Positions 1-8,735 of a stretch of 64,000 bases of DNA are shown one piece after another. How positions within the stretch are numbered: the first letter of the stretch is position 1; the number at the start of each line of letters is the position of its first letter. The notes under the pieces are model-generated. The model had not been told where the DNA came from and searched no databases. It was given only the letters and a program-made list of their open reading frames with translations. Source of the stretch: Rhodohalobacter sulfatireducens (GTDB lineage Bacteria; Bacteroidota; Rhodothermia; Balneolales; Balneolaceae); assembly GCF_022012475.1 (NCBI RefSeq), contig NZ_JAKLWS010000004.1:1-64000 (forward strand). Reading direction: 5' to 3'. The position numbers and the translations under genes are program-made.

Positions 1-2
1 AC

Positions 3-371
3 GGGTCAATTACTTCAGCAACAAGCTCCACGTTTATGATCAATGGCCTGACATTTACCGTAAACGATGATACCGACATTGAAGGTGACGATGGTTTGAA
101 TACTCTCGATGATGTGGTGGATGCCCTGAATGATGGCGATGAAGTTGACGCCGAAGGTGAATACTACGAGGACGGCGACCAAAACATTGTCATTGAAGTA
201 GAATTCGATGTCGAACGCCGAGAGGATGACGACGAAGATGACGGTGACGGAGATGGAGACGACGAAGGTGAAGATAATGACGGTGACTCGGATGACGACG
301 GTGACGATGACTCCAACGATGAGGATGAAGAAGACGATGATGATGAGGAAGATGAAGAAGACGAGGATTAA
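3..371 (+). CDS. DUF5666-type secreted protein, C-terminal part (cut by window start)
   Basis: The reading frame is open to the left edge, so only the C-terminus is present. The segment runs through 'INGLTFTVNDDTDIEG' and then a 'GDEVDAEGEYYEDGDQNIVIEVE' type pattern split over residues 45-70, which fits the DUF5666 beta-rich repeat (a G-x-I...F.VNG..v..d..T.i...G..VeveG pattern). The last 45 or so residues are almost only Asp, Glu, Gly, Asn and Ser, an extremely acidic tail that could bind Ca2+ or reflect halophilic adaptation (inference). An internal ATG at 36 exists, but upstream codons continue in frame and fit the domain, so 36 is unlikely to be the real start. It lies just upstream of fecR. 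Its function is unknown. Confidence 0.6.
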   Translation, partial: GSITSATSSTFMINGLTFTVNDDTDIEGDDGLNTLDDVVDALNDGDEVDAEGEYYEDGDQNIVIEVEFDVERREDDDEDDGDGDGDDEGEDNDGDSDDDGDDDSNDEDEEDDDDEEDEEDED

Positions 372-398
372 ATAAGAAAATAAGTCACCTAAACATAT

Positions 399-432
399 AG
401 CGGGTACTGCTTTGAAATAAGCGGTACCTGCT
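399..432 (+). other. Intergenic RNA hairpin between DUF5666 gene and fecR
   Basis: Arms 399-412 and 419-432 pair over 14 positions in RNA (12 Watson-Crick, 2 G-U) around a six-base loop. No T-run follows (the sequence continues attataaatc), so it is not a classic intrinsic terminator. It ends 12 bases before the fecR start and may act as an attenuator or mRNA-processing/stability element. Confidence 0.45.
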
Positions 433-444
433 ATTATAAATCTT

Positions 445-1434
445 ATGGCTGATAATAATCACATACCTGAAACCGAACGAAAACTTGCCAAACAGGTTCA
501 ATCTGTATTGGAAGAAAAAGGGACTCTCCTTTCGATTGATGATCCCTTGATGGATGAAATTGTCAATCATAAAAAGAGCCTATACTTCAGATATGAACAT
601 GAGTTATCTGAGAGCAAAGTACATAGCTGGAATAAAATTTCGTCATCCATTCAAAATGATATTTCTGGAAACCCTCAGAACACTAAGGCTTCTTCTCCTT
701 TCAAATATCTCAATAGTCAAAAATCTTTATACCTTAAAGTTGCGGCTGCTCTTCTTTTAGCTGCACTGCTTTCAATCATTTACCTGCAACTGGATTTCAG
801 TAAAGAGCAACTACTGGTTGAGGCAGAATCGAACCAGGTTACATATACTTTGGGAGATGAAAGCAGAATTCAATTACGGCCTAAATCCAGGTTATTTATT
901 ACAGGTCAGTCAGCAGAAGAGGTTCGATATAAATTGGAAGGTGAGGCTTTTTTCAATGTAACAAAGAATGGTCAACGAAGATTTTTAGTCGATACCCGAA
1001 CCGGCATCGTTGAGGTTCTTGGAACATCCTTTAATATTCGTGAGTGGAATAACAAAACGGTTGTATACCTGCAGGACGGTTCTCTATCTTTATCCACTTC
1101 AAATCAAACAGAAAAGGTGACTCTGAATCCCGGAGAAGCCGCCTCAGTTACAGCCGATTCAGTTGTCGCTCAACCATTTCAAACCGATGGAGAACAATAC
1201 ACCTCATGGCAGCAAAACGAGATAATTCTCAACAATCGCACGGTGCAATCCATCGTCGAAGAACTTGAATACCATTACTCTATTGAAATATTGGTGCCTC
1301 AAAATATTCAAGATGAAGTTCTGGGTGGAAGGCTAACACTTGAAAATCGGAATTTAAGTCTCGAAAATTTAGGGATTGTATTAGGCGGAAATTTTTCTTC
1401 AATTGAAGGCAATACGTATCAATTTGTTGAATAG
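445..1434 (+). CDS. FecR-family anti-sigma factor / transmembrane signal transducer
   Basis: 329 residues. A cytoplasmic N-terminal part (about 1-95) is followed by one membrane segment at about 97-116 (hydrophobic run AAALLLAALLSIIYL) and a periplasmic FecR domain with the typical 'LRPKSRLFITG', 'LEGEAFFNVTK', 'FLVDTRTGIVEVLGTSFNI' pattern and a C-terminal STN-like tail. Family knowledge: such proteins hold an ECF sigma factor inactive until a TonB receptor signals substrate binding. Only 8 bases separate it from the downstream TonB receptor, so the two are co-transcribed. The usual ECF sigma gene is not directly upstream; a DUF5666 gene occupies that place, and the sigma gene may lie beyond the window edge. 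Confidence 0.85.
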   Translation: MADNNHIPETERKLAKQVQSVLEEKGTLLSIDDPLMDEIVNHKKSLYFRYEHELSESKVHSWNKISSSIQNDISGNPQNTKASSPFKYLNSQKSLYLKVAAALLLAALLSIIYLQLDFSKEQLLVEAESNQVTYTLGDESRIQLRPKSRLFITGQSAEEVRYKLEGEAFFNVTKNGQRRFLVDTRTGIVEVLGTSFNIREWNNKTVVYLQDGSLSLSTSNQTEKVTLNPGEAASVTADSVVAQPFQTDGEQYTSWQQNEIILNNRTVQSIVEELEYHYSIEILVPQNIQDEVLGGRLTLENRNLSLENLGIVLGGNFSSIEGNTYQFVE

Positions 1435-1442
1435 AGCCGGGT

Positions 1443-4091
1443 ATGACCAAATTTTCGAAGTTTCTTCTGATTTTTGTACTCCCGTGTATTGGTGTATTTA
1501 TAGAAACCTCATCACTTTCTGCTCAGGAAATCCAGTTCGATAATAAACCAGCGATAGAGGTATTCAATCAACTCCAGGATGAAACAAATTTCCGTTTCCT
1601 CTATCGGGAATCGTTAGTCTCAGACCTTCGTCTATCACTGCAAACTGATCATGAGACTTTTATAGATGACATTAAAACCAGCCTTCAACGCCACCAATTA
1701 ACCACTAGGGTTGATAGTGTAGGAAAGCATATCATAGTACTTCCGGATCAATCAGAGCCGGATAAAAGCTCTGAATCAGTCCGAATTTCAGGCCGGGTCG
1801 TTGATGCACAAACCGGAGAACGTCTCCCCTACAGTACCCTGTACTGGCAAGAGAATGGAACAACCAATGGAGTTGTCGCCTCAACATCCGGTCGTTTCCA
1901 GGCCACAGTCAACCCAAAACAAGAACAAATAAACCTAAAAGCCTCATTTGTTGGTTATCAGGAATCCAATGTTACGATTCCGATCTTTTCGGGAGAGCAA
2001 ATTGATGATATCACGATACGCCTCAAACCAAAAAGTGTAACCGGGGCAGAAATTATTGTGATTGGAAACCGGTATTACTCACCACAAGACACTTCATTGG
2101 CAGGTCTGATAAGTACCGACCGTTTTAGTCCGTTGGGCGAAAGTAATGCTATACGGGCTCTGCAGGTTCTTCCGTCAGTGGGTACAACAACTGCAATGAA
2201 CGATGGCTTGAACATAAGAGGGAGTACGCCTGATGGATTTCAGCTTGAGCTCGACGGCATCACAATTTTCAATCAAAGCCATCTGTTTGGATTGCTGGAC
2301 AGTTTTAACGAAAGTGCTGTTTTAAACAGCGGCTTTTTTTATGATGTGAGTCCGGCTCATATAAATTCCCCAATTGGCGGAAAGCTCTCTCTCACAACGC
2401 GAAGTGGTTCTCTACAGAATACAGAGATTGAAGCGGGAATCAGCAATACAAGTATCAAATCTACCATAGGCGGACCAATTCAAAAAGGAAAAAGCAGTTG
2501 GTTGATATCCGCTCGATCTTCTTATATGAACCAGGTCGACTGGTTTCAAAACAATGAACTGGTTCGCTGGGGACTTGATATCAATCGGCCCGGATCTGAC
2601 ATTGGCTCTGCTGAAAATATCGAAACAAACCTTGTTACTCCACGAAATTCAGATGTTTACTATTTAGACATCCACGGCAAGCTGTATTTTGAGCAAAAAA
2701 GCGGAAGCAGAACTATGGCGAGCCTTTATTTTGGAGGCGACCGTACAAACCATATTGCCGACCGCCTGGTACGAAGCAGTGCATCTCAGCGAAACTTTCA
2801 AACCCAAAATGTAGAAACCGAAAACAGATGGAATAATTTTGCTTCCTCCGTTCAGCACCAACGTTCTCTATCAGCCTCCGTGTACAGTAACACTATGTTA
2901 GGTTTGAGCACTTATGAAACACTTTTTAGAAAGGGCGATTTTCTCTATACAAACGTCACCCAAAGCGGCGAATCGCTCCAAACAACGGTATTTACATATC
3001 CGCTTTTGAACCGGAGCACCATGAACAGAGTCAAACTGGATCAAACCTTTGATATCCAACAAGATGAATTCTCGTTTAAAACAGGATTCACCGGGTATTA
3101 TCACAGGGGTGAATACAGGGAAGAATCGTTCGATCGCCAATCATTTTATGCAAGAACGTCAAGTATCCAGGCAGATCTTTTTTTACAATCGGAGCTGAAT
3201 CCCTTTGATTTTTTCTCTCTTCAGTCGGGAATCCGAACCCATTACTACTCTTCAGGTAAATATTTTCGAATATCTCCAAGAATAAAAGCCAATCTCTTTT
3301 CAGATAAAATTTTCTCAGTAAGTGCCGGGTATAGTAGAAATCACCAGTTCATTAACAGGGTGGGGTTCAGTAATGCTGTCACCGCAGATGTATGGGTTCT
3401 TGCCAATGAAACACAAGCCCCGTCCTCCGTTGATCAATTCACGGCGGGGATCTATATCAATCCAGTTTCCCGATTCTATTTACAGGCCGAAGGCTATTTA
3501 AAACGATATAAAAATCTCAGGTCTCATGAACTGAATGCCCAATCCCTTACAAACACTTTTACGGATTCTCCCTGGTTCTATGACAACGAAGGAGAAGGTA
3601 AAGGAGTAGAATTTTTAGCCCGCTATCGCGCCGGTTTTGTTACATTTTCCCAATCGTATACACTCTCTTCAATGAAGCTCCGCAATGATTCAATAAATGA
3701 GGGTGAGGAGTTTTACGCTCCGTGGGATCGAACACATGTTGGAACCACTAATCTCACTTTTAATCTCTCCTCGAATATTCAGCTGTTTGCTGCCTTTATC
3801 CTAGGCAGTGGTTCAGTAACCGGGACTTATGATTTTGCAAGAAATCAAAGTAGTCGACTGGGTACATACAGACGATTAGACATGTCTGCATTGTTCACCA
3901 AATCGATCGATGGAAAAACCATTCATGCAAAGTTTTCTGTGTTCAATCTATTGGATGAGCAAAATCCCTGGTATCGTGAATATCAGCCTGTGATTGTGAC
4001 CAGAAATACTGTGCCAGCGATTCGATCAGAAATTGTGAGTGTGTATGATCTTGGAATCCAGCCCTCGTTCGAGATCAAAATAGATTTTTAA
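1443..4091 (+). CDS. FecA-like TonB-dependent outer-membrane receptor with STN signalling domain
   Basis: 882 residues: signal peptide (1-28, ending SLSAQ), STN secretin/TonB short domain (about 29-100), a carboxypeptidase-regulatory-like beta-sandwich (about 113-195, starting VRISGRVVDAQTGERLPYS), then the plug (about 215-320, with NIRGSTPDGFQLELDGITIF and GGKLSLTTRSG) and a 22-strand-type barrel to the C-terminal Phe (FEIKIDF). Together with the fecR gene 8 bases upstream, the STN domain marks it as a transducing receptor: substrate binding would be signalled through FecR to an ECF sigma factor. The substrate is not readable from sequence; iron complexes or glycans are the usual cargo of this architecture. 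Its 3' end overlaps the convergent glycosylase gene by 17 bases. Confidence 0.88.
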   Translation: MTKFSKFLLIFVLPCIGVFIETSSLSAQEIQFDNKPAIEVFNQLQDETNFRFLYRESLVSDLRLSLQTDHETFIDDIKTSLQRHQLTTRVDSVGKHIIVLPDQSEPDKSSESVRISGRVVDAQTGERLPYSTLYWQENGTTNGVVASTSGRFQATVNPKQEQINLKASFVGYQESNVTIPIFSGEQIDDITIRLKPKSVTGAEIIVIGNRYYSPQDTSLAGLISTDRFSPLGESNAIRALQVLPSVGTTTAMNDGLNIRGSTPDGFQLELDGITIFNQSHLFGLLDSFNESAVLNSGFFYDVSPAHINSPIGGKLSLTTRSGSLQNTEIEAGISNTSIKSTIGGPIQKGKSSWLISARSSYMNQVDWFQNNELVRWGLDINRPGSDIGSAENIETNLVTPRNSDVYYLDIHGKLYFEQKSGSRTMASLYFGGDRTNHIADRLVRSSASQRNFQTQNVETENRWNNFASSVQHQRSLSASVYSNTMLGLSTYETLFRKGDFLYTNVTQSGESLQTTVFTYPLLNRSTMNRVKLDQTFDIQQDEFSFKTGFTGYYHRGEYREESFDRQSFYARTSSIQADLFLQSELNPFDFFSLQSGIRTHYYSSGKYFRISPRIKANLFSDKIFSVSAGYSRNHQFINRVGFSNAVTADVWVLANETQAPSSVDQFTAGIYINPVSRFYLQAEGYLKRYKNLRSHELNAQSLTNTFTDSPWFYDNEGEGKGVEFLARYRAGFVTFSQSYTLSSMKLRNDSINEGEEFYAPWDRTHVGTTNLTFNLSSNIQLFAAFILGSGSVTGTYDFARNQSSRLGTYRRLDMSALFTKSIDGKTIHAKFSVFNLLDEQNPWYREYQPVIVTRNTVPAIRSEIVSVYDLGIQPSFEIKIDF

Positions 4092-4749
4092 CTTGTCTCC
4101 TGAATTTGGGGGCTCCACCGTTCGCGGGATGCCTCACCTGAATGTGATCAACACCAAGCTGTGATAAGCTGAGTTCGCATTTTCGCCCAACTGCAACCAT
4201 CTCTACATCCTCAAACAATTTCATAAAACTTTTGAGATGATCGAGACCGGCATCCAGTTCATCTGCTGTAGGAGTTCGGTTACTGAGTAATCCCTGATCC
4301 GGTTTATATGGATGCCACGGTAGGGCATTCCAAAGAACCACTTCGTAGGGATTGATTCCCAGGTCGATCAACGCTCCCCACATGATGGTAGCAGTCGGTT
4401 CACTCATTCCTTTTTCGATAACCGTTGGAGAACTGGTTCGCTGCGGTTCAATTGTTTGAAATACATGATCCGGGCGAACGCCATATTTTGGTTCCTGGTG
4501 TCCAAGCAAAATTCGCTCGGAGGTCATCGCAATTCCTGTAAAATGTCCGCCTTGATAGCCGAGTGCTTCTGCAATAAACAGATACTTTGCAGTTTCAACC
4601 CGTTCACTCAGGTACGTTTTGAGCTGTTGCCGCCGAATTTCAGGGGCGTCTTTGGTTTCATCATGTTTATCATCCCGATGATACCAGGGATTAAAAAGCC
4701 CTTTCGGGCTATTTTGCAACGAGGAGATAAATTCATCAATCATATTCAT
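4075..4749 (-). CDS. Uracil-DNA glycosylase superfamily protein
   Basis: About 224 residues from ATG 4749 (or ATG 4743). Recognisable UDG-superfamily elements are 'FIAEALGYQGGHFTGIAMTSER' (split, residues 58-79) in the position of motif 1, 'VVLWNALPWHPYKP' (137-150) as the central strand, and 'QVRHPANGG' (204-212) as the HP-containing motif 2. Family knowledge: these enzymes excise uracil or related bases, starting base-excision repair, but this subgroup is not functionally assigned and may have another nucleic-acid role. The reading frame runs further upstream to 4965, but that extension crosses one of the intergenic repeat copies and has no similarity to the domain, so it is rejected as coding. 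Confidence 0.75.
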   Translation of the reverse strand: MNMIDEFISSLQNSPKGLFNPWYHRDDKHDETKDAPEIRRQQLKTYLSERVETAKYLFIAEALGYQGGHFTGIAMTSERILLGHQEPKYGVRPDHVFQTIEPQRTSSPTVIEKGMSEPTATIMWGALIDLGINPYEVVLWNALPWHPYKPDQGLLSNRTPTADELDAGLDHLKSFMKLFEDVEMVAVGRKCELSLSQLGVDHIQVRHPANGGAPKFRRQVKNLF

Positions 4750-4828
4750 TGTTGAGTGTCTCAATAAGTTCGAGACAAAAATAGAGGATTGGTTGACCGA
4801 AATCAGATGAAAATTTAATCTCATTCTG

Positions 4829-5816
4829 AACGCGTTGAATTTCGCGGTGGCATTGTGGTTTAAAGCCGTATGCAAAGGTACTGACTTACAGTTCAACTGT
4901 AACTTCTTCTTACCACAATGGCTCAAAGAAGACACAGCGGACACAGTGATTAACCAATACTTCATTCACATCCAATGCATAGTTACTCATACGCTGTGTC
5001 TTTTGTGAGTTCGCCGTGAATTTGTGGTTTTATACAATCATTTACGATCTAATCCGCATTGTAAACTTGTTTTTTTAACCACAACGACTCAAAGGAGGCA
5101 CAAAGTCCACAACGATTTCTTACCTAAAGCAATAATTAGAAACCAAAACAAAAAATTCAGAATTTAACGACAGTACACTTTGTGCACTCCGTGAATTCGC
5201 TGTGCCGTAATGGTTTTCTTTTTTATTCTACTGACATTCGAAGTCTTAATCACTTTTAACCATAATGAAATGAAGGCCTTTCAAAGAAAAAATGGACTTT
5301 GAATCAAAGAATTACTCGCCTGATTCCCTTTTTCATCAAGGCCACGTTGAAATTTAGTAAGAGCCCGAGTCTTACATCAGTCAACTTCAGGTAGGTCAGA
5401 ACTTGTGCTAAATGAACATCATTTAATGCTTCAACAGCCTTTAATTCTACGATCAGATGGTCATCCACCAAAAAATCCAAACGGTAAGCAGTAGAAATGG
5501 ATCGTCCTTTATATTCGAGTGGTACTTCAGCTTAAGAAATGTAAGGAATGGAATTTTCGAATAATTCTGCCTCCATTGCCATTTGATACGCAGATTCTAA
5601 CAATCCCGGTCCAAGGTTCTTATGGACCGTAAATGCACAATCCAATACCCTTGAGGCCAATTTATTTTCTCTCTCCATAACAAATTAGTTAGTTATTATA
5701 TAAATCATTTACCCATTTATCGTACATACTTTTCACCACTAAGACACAGAGAAAATCCTTATGCTATAAAAAGACACGTTGTGTCCTAAGTGCCTTCTTT
5801 GTGCCGTCGTGGTTTA
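4829..5816. repeat. Array of seven imperfect inverted 'ACCACA...ACACAG' repeats
   Basis: Seven diverged copies of a 30-50 base unit alternate in orientation: 4829-4863 (-), 4910-4952 (+), 4991-5032 (-), 5075-5122 (+), 5171-5220 (-), 5730-5760 (+), 5773-5816 (-). Plus-oriented units read TTAACCACAA.gacTCAAAG...cACA; minus units read ...GTGAATTcGCtGTG...TGGTTT. From 4910 on, + and - copies form three pairs that could fold back. The pseudogene at 5304-5678 lies between pairs two and three. Similar low-complexity 'accacagagacacagag' units are scattered in many Bacteroidota and related genomes (my recollection, not checked). The region between the glycosylase start and recQ contains nothing else coding that I can see. 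Confidence 0.75.
5304..5678 (-). pseudogene. GxxExxY protein (PD-(D/E)XK nuclease-like), interrupted by one in-frame TAA
   Basis: Reading from ATG 5678 to TGA 5304 gives 124 codons, the usual family length of about 125, broken once at codon 49 (TAA at 5532-5534). Before the stop it has 'FTVHKNLGPGLLESAYQMA', containing the family-defining G-x-x-E-x-x-Y (GLLESAY). After it come 'PLEYKGRSISTAYRLDFLV', 'DDHLIVELKAVE' and 'AQVLTYLKLTDVRLGLLLNF'. The Asp of YRLDF and the ELK are the expected PD-(D/E)XK catalytic positions. Everything except the stop is intact, so this is a very recent nonsense event (CAA to TAA is the simplest path) or a sequencing error. It sits inside the inverted-repeat array. 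The family has no established function. Confidence 0.88.
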
Positions 5817-5838
5817 CCCAAACAGTTATCGCCTGTAA

Positions 5839-8016
5839 CTAATCCCCATTCCTCACAAAATACGCCAACTGTAAAATGCGGAGCTCATTGTAATCTACAG
5901 TTTTATCAAGTTTATCATAGATTGGCCTTAGGAGTTTCGGACCTACTTTTTCCATTGCCTCATACACTTCGTCCTTCTTTCTTTCAGAGAGTGATGAAGC
6001 TGCTAAAACTTCTGTCGGATCGATCTGGTGCCCGTCATCCACAAACTTTTTGAGATTACTCAAAATAGTTGACTCTTTCACCCCAAACTGCTCCGCCAGG
6101 TGTTCAACAGATTTGCCTTTATTGTACTCCTCGCCCACTCGTTCATATTTTTTCTTGGACTGCGTTTTCTTCACTTTCTTGCGAAGCAATTTCGAACGTT
6201 CTTCCACGTCATTTTCTTCACAATATTCTTTGATGATCTCCATGAAATCATTCCCATATTTTTTGAGCTTAATCGAACCGACTCCATAAATACTCATCAA
6301 ACTCTCTTCATCCTGCGGGAAATAATAGGACATCTCCATCAGCGTGGTATCCGGAAAAATCACGTATGGTGGAATATCCTGATCGTCGGCCATCTCCTTT
6401 CGCCGTTTTCGAAGATCCTCAAACAGATGTTCATCATACTTGTTCTCCACCTCATTTTCGGTTCGTGGCATCGCTTGTTCTGGCGAGGTGGTTTGCGTTC
6501 TGTCCAGAATTCCGCGAACCTGTGATTCGCCTTTGAGTACCGCTTTGGCTTCATCGGTCAGAACCAGACTTCCATGCTTGGGATCTTTTTTCAGATGCCC
6601 TTTGCGAATCAGCATCCGTGAAAGCTGAATCCACTGATTTTTACTCCACTCCATTCCAATTCCATATGTGGAAAGCTCGTTGTGCTTGTTCTCTAACACT
6701 TTCTTCGCTTCAGATCCTCGCAAAATGTCAGCAATGTGATAAGCACCGTAGGTTTCATTTGTTCGGACCACACAACTCAAAAACTTCTGAGCCTGTTCAG
6801 TGAAATCCTGCTTATCACCCATCTGTTGCAAGCAGTAATCACACATTCCACAGTTATCTTTTTTATATTCCTCCCCAAAATATTCCATCAGTGGAATTCT
6901 TCGGCAGCCATCGTATTCCATGAAATCGAGCAGAGAATCAAGATGTTTTTTGGCAATTTCCTTCTCCTGCCCCTCTTTTTGATTGATGAAATACTGGATC
7001 TTCTGTTTGTCGGAATAGCTGTACAGTAAAAGACAATCTGCCTGGATTCCATCACGCCCGGCACGGCCAATTTGCTGGTAATAGGATTCAATATTCTGCG
7101 GCATATCGTGATGAATCACAAAGCGAACATCCGGCTTATTGATGCCCATTCCAAATGCAATTGTCGCCACTATAATGTCAACATCATCCTTGATAAACGC
7201 TTCCTGGTTTCGGGTCCGGGCCGCTTCTGAGAGTCCGGCATGATATGGACGAACAGAATGATCATTTGCCCTCAGATCGGCATTCAGCTCATCTACTTGT
7301 CTTCGCGAAAAGCAATAGATAATTCCGGATTGATTGGGCCGAGTGTACAAGAAATCAAGAATTTGATCTAATGGATTCTCTTTATCCACTACCTTCAAAA
7401 GAAGGTTTTTCCGATCGAAACTGGCCACAAATCGTCCCGAATCTTTCATCTCCAAAATCTGCTGAATGTCATCGCGAACTCGTGGCGTAGCCGTAGCCGT
7501 TAATGCGAGGCAAACAGCATCAGGAAAATCTTTTCGAACGGTGGCAAGCTTACGATAATCAGGCCGAAAATCGTGACCCCATTCAGAAATACAGTGAGCT
7601 TCATCGATCGTAAAACAATCGATCTCAAATTCGGTGAGAAGTTCACGCGTGGAATCCATCATCAGGGTTTCCGGAGCAAGGTAAAGCAGTTTAGCTTCGC
7701 CCCTTCGAAGTATTGCAATATTTTCCCGGTACTGTTCGGGCGTTAGTGAACTATTTAGATAAATCGCCGGAACTCCGAACTCTTCGAGTTGTTCCACCTG
7801 GTCTTTCATCAATGAGATAAGTGGCGAAATAACTACGGTTAAGCCGTCAAAAATCATTGAGGGTATTTGGTAGCAGATCGACTTTCCGCCACCGGTTGGC
7901 ATAATGACCAGTGAATCTTTTTTCTGTAAAACGTTCTGAATAATATCTGCTTGTAGGGGTCTGAACTCTTCATACCCAAATGTTTCCTGCAGAATTTCTC
8001 TTGCCTTTTCTATCAT
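5839..8016 (-). CDS. recQ: ATP-dependent DNA helicase RecQ
   Basis: 725 residues. Walker A is PTGGGKS (40-46), the Walker B box is DEAH (138-141) followed by the RecQ aromatic-rich loop HCISEWGHDFRPDYRKL, and motif VI is QQIGRAGRDG. A zinc-binding Cys cluster (GCRRIPL...CGMCDYC, about 375-405) leads into the RQC winged helix. An HRDC domain (about 525-605, IPPYVIFPDTTLMEM) and a C-terminal helix-turn-helix module (about 625-675, EHLAEQFGVKESTILSNL) follow. It unwinds branched DNA 3'-5' in recombination and fork repair. The start at ATG 8016 gives the canonical N-terminus (REILQETFGYEEFRPLQ). It is divergent from the DUF1801 gene with a 117-base shared upstream region. Confidence 0.96.
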   Translation of the reverse strand: MIEKAREILQETFGYEEFRPLQADIIQNVLQKKDSLVIMPTGGGKSICYQIPSMIFDGLTVVISPLISLMKDQVEQLEEFGVPAIYLNSSLTPEQYRENIAILRRGEAKLLYLAPETLMMDSTRELLTEFEIDCFTIDEAHCISEWGHDFRPDYRKLATVRKDFPDAVCLALTATATPRVRDDIQQILEMKDSGRFVASFDRKNLLLKVVDKENPLDQILDFLYTRPNQSGIIYCFSRRQVDELNADLRANDHSVRPYHAGLSEAARTRNQEAFIKDDVDIIVATIAFGMGINKPDVRFVIHHDMPQNIESYYQQIGRAGRDGIQADCLLLYSYSDKQKIQYFINQKEGQEKEIAKKHLDSLLDFMEYDGCRRIPLMEYFGEEYKKDNCGMCDYCLQQMGDKQDFTEQAQKFLSCVVRTNETYGAYHIADILRGSEAKKVLENKHNELSTYGIGMEWSKNQWIQLSRMLIRKGHLKKDPKHGSLVLTDEAKAVLKGESQVRGILDRTQTTSPEQAMPRTENEVENKYDEHLFEDLRKRRKEMADDQDIPPYVIFPDTTLMEMSYYFPQDEESLMSIYGVGSIKLKKYGNDFMEIIKEYCEENDVEERSKLLRKKVKKTQSKKKYERVGEEYNKGKSVEHLAEQFGVKESTILSNLKKFVDDGHQIDPTEVLAASSLSERKKDEVYEAMEKVGPKLLRPIYDKLDKTVDYNELRILQLAYFVRNGD

Positions 8017-8133
8017 TTAAAAAATTTGTTCTGATTAATTTCGAGGTTTCATGTATATAGTATGAGACAGAATCTCGGAATTCCTTACAGAATTCGCCCC
8101 CAAAGTTAAAAAAATCTAAAGTGAACCTCAGTT

Positions 8134-8550
8134 ATGGCTGAAAATAAAACAAAACCAACCGATCAATCCGTAAAAGCATTTATCAATGCTCTTGATGATG
8201 AACAAAAGATAGCTGACTCCAATGCACTGATCGATCTCATGAAAGAAGTGACCGGCTGCGAGCCTAAAATGTGGGGATCGAGTATCATCGGTTTTGATCA
8301 ATTTCATTATAAATACGAGAGCGGTCGGGAGGGTGATTTTCTTAAAGTTGGATTTTCTCCCCGAAAACGAGAATTCTCTATCTACCTGATGTGCAGTTTC
8401 GACAAAAATGAGAGGCTCATGGAAAAGCTTGGAAAACATCGAACGGGCAAATCGTGCCTGTATGTGAAGAGACTCAAAGATATTGATATAAACGTGTTGA
8501 AAGAACTTGTAAAAGAATCCATAAGATTTGTGGATGAGAAATATGGATAG
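8134..8550 (+). CDS. DUF1801 (YdhG-like) protein
   Basis: 138 residues with the DUF1801 pattern: N-terminal helix 'VKAFINALDDEQKIADSNAL', then 'MWGSSIIGFDQFHYKYESG', 'FLKVGFSPRKREFSIYLM', 'LGKHRTGKSCLYVKRL' and a C-terminal helix 'LKELVKESIRFV'. Some family members have a frataxin-like fold and have been tied to iron handling, but most are uncharacterised. No signal peptide is present, so it should be cytosolic. It stands alone, divergent from recQ. Confidence 0.85.
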   Translation: MAENKTKPTDQSVKAFINALDDEQKIADSNALIDLMKEVTGCEPKMWGSSIIGFDQFHYKYESGREGDFLKVGFSPRKREFSIYLMCSFDKNERLMEKLGKHRTGKSCLYVKRLKDIDINVLKELVKESIRFVDEKYG

Positions 8551-8569
8551 AATGCCAGTTGGATATATA

Positions 8570-8580
8570 CATCGGATGAA
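8570..8580. repeat. Half copy of the CATCGGATGA palindrome family
   Basis: The sequence CATCGGATGAA just after the DUF1801 gene matches the left arm of the two full palindromes at 9395-9452 and 62623-62678. No matching right arm lies within 100 bases. It may be a decayed copy, or chance at this length. Confidence 0.3.
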
Positions 8581-8735
8581 TATTCAACTATAACATTTTC
8601 TTCCGGGCAAATATCCTCGGCCGATGAATCCTTAAAGAAAACCAATTCCACAAAATTTGTTTCAGTGAGCCTTTTCAACTACTTTAAAATAAGCAAAAAC
8701 AACGCCTCATCTCTAAACCACTTAACTCCACAGTT

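Noticed and set aside
4750-4965. N-terminal extension of the glycosylase reading frame
   Set aside because: It crosses an intergenic repeat copy and has no domain-like sequence; two Met codons at 4749 and 4743 give a normal start.
6100-6525. 141-codon plus-strand open frame within recQ
   Set aside because: It is antisense to well-conserved HRDC/RQC coding sequence and its translation is only a hydrophobic shadow.
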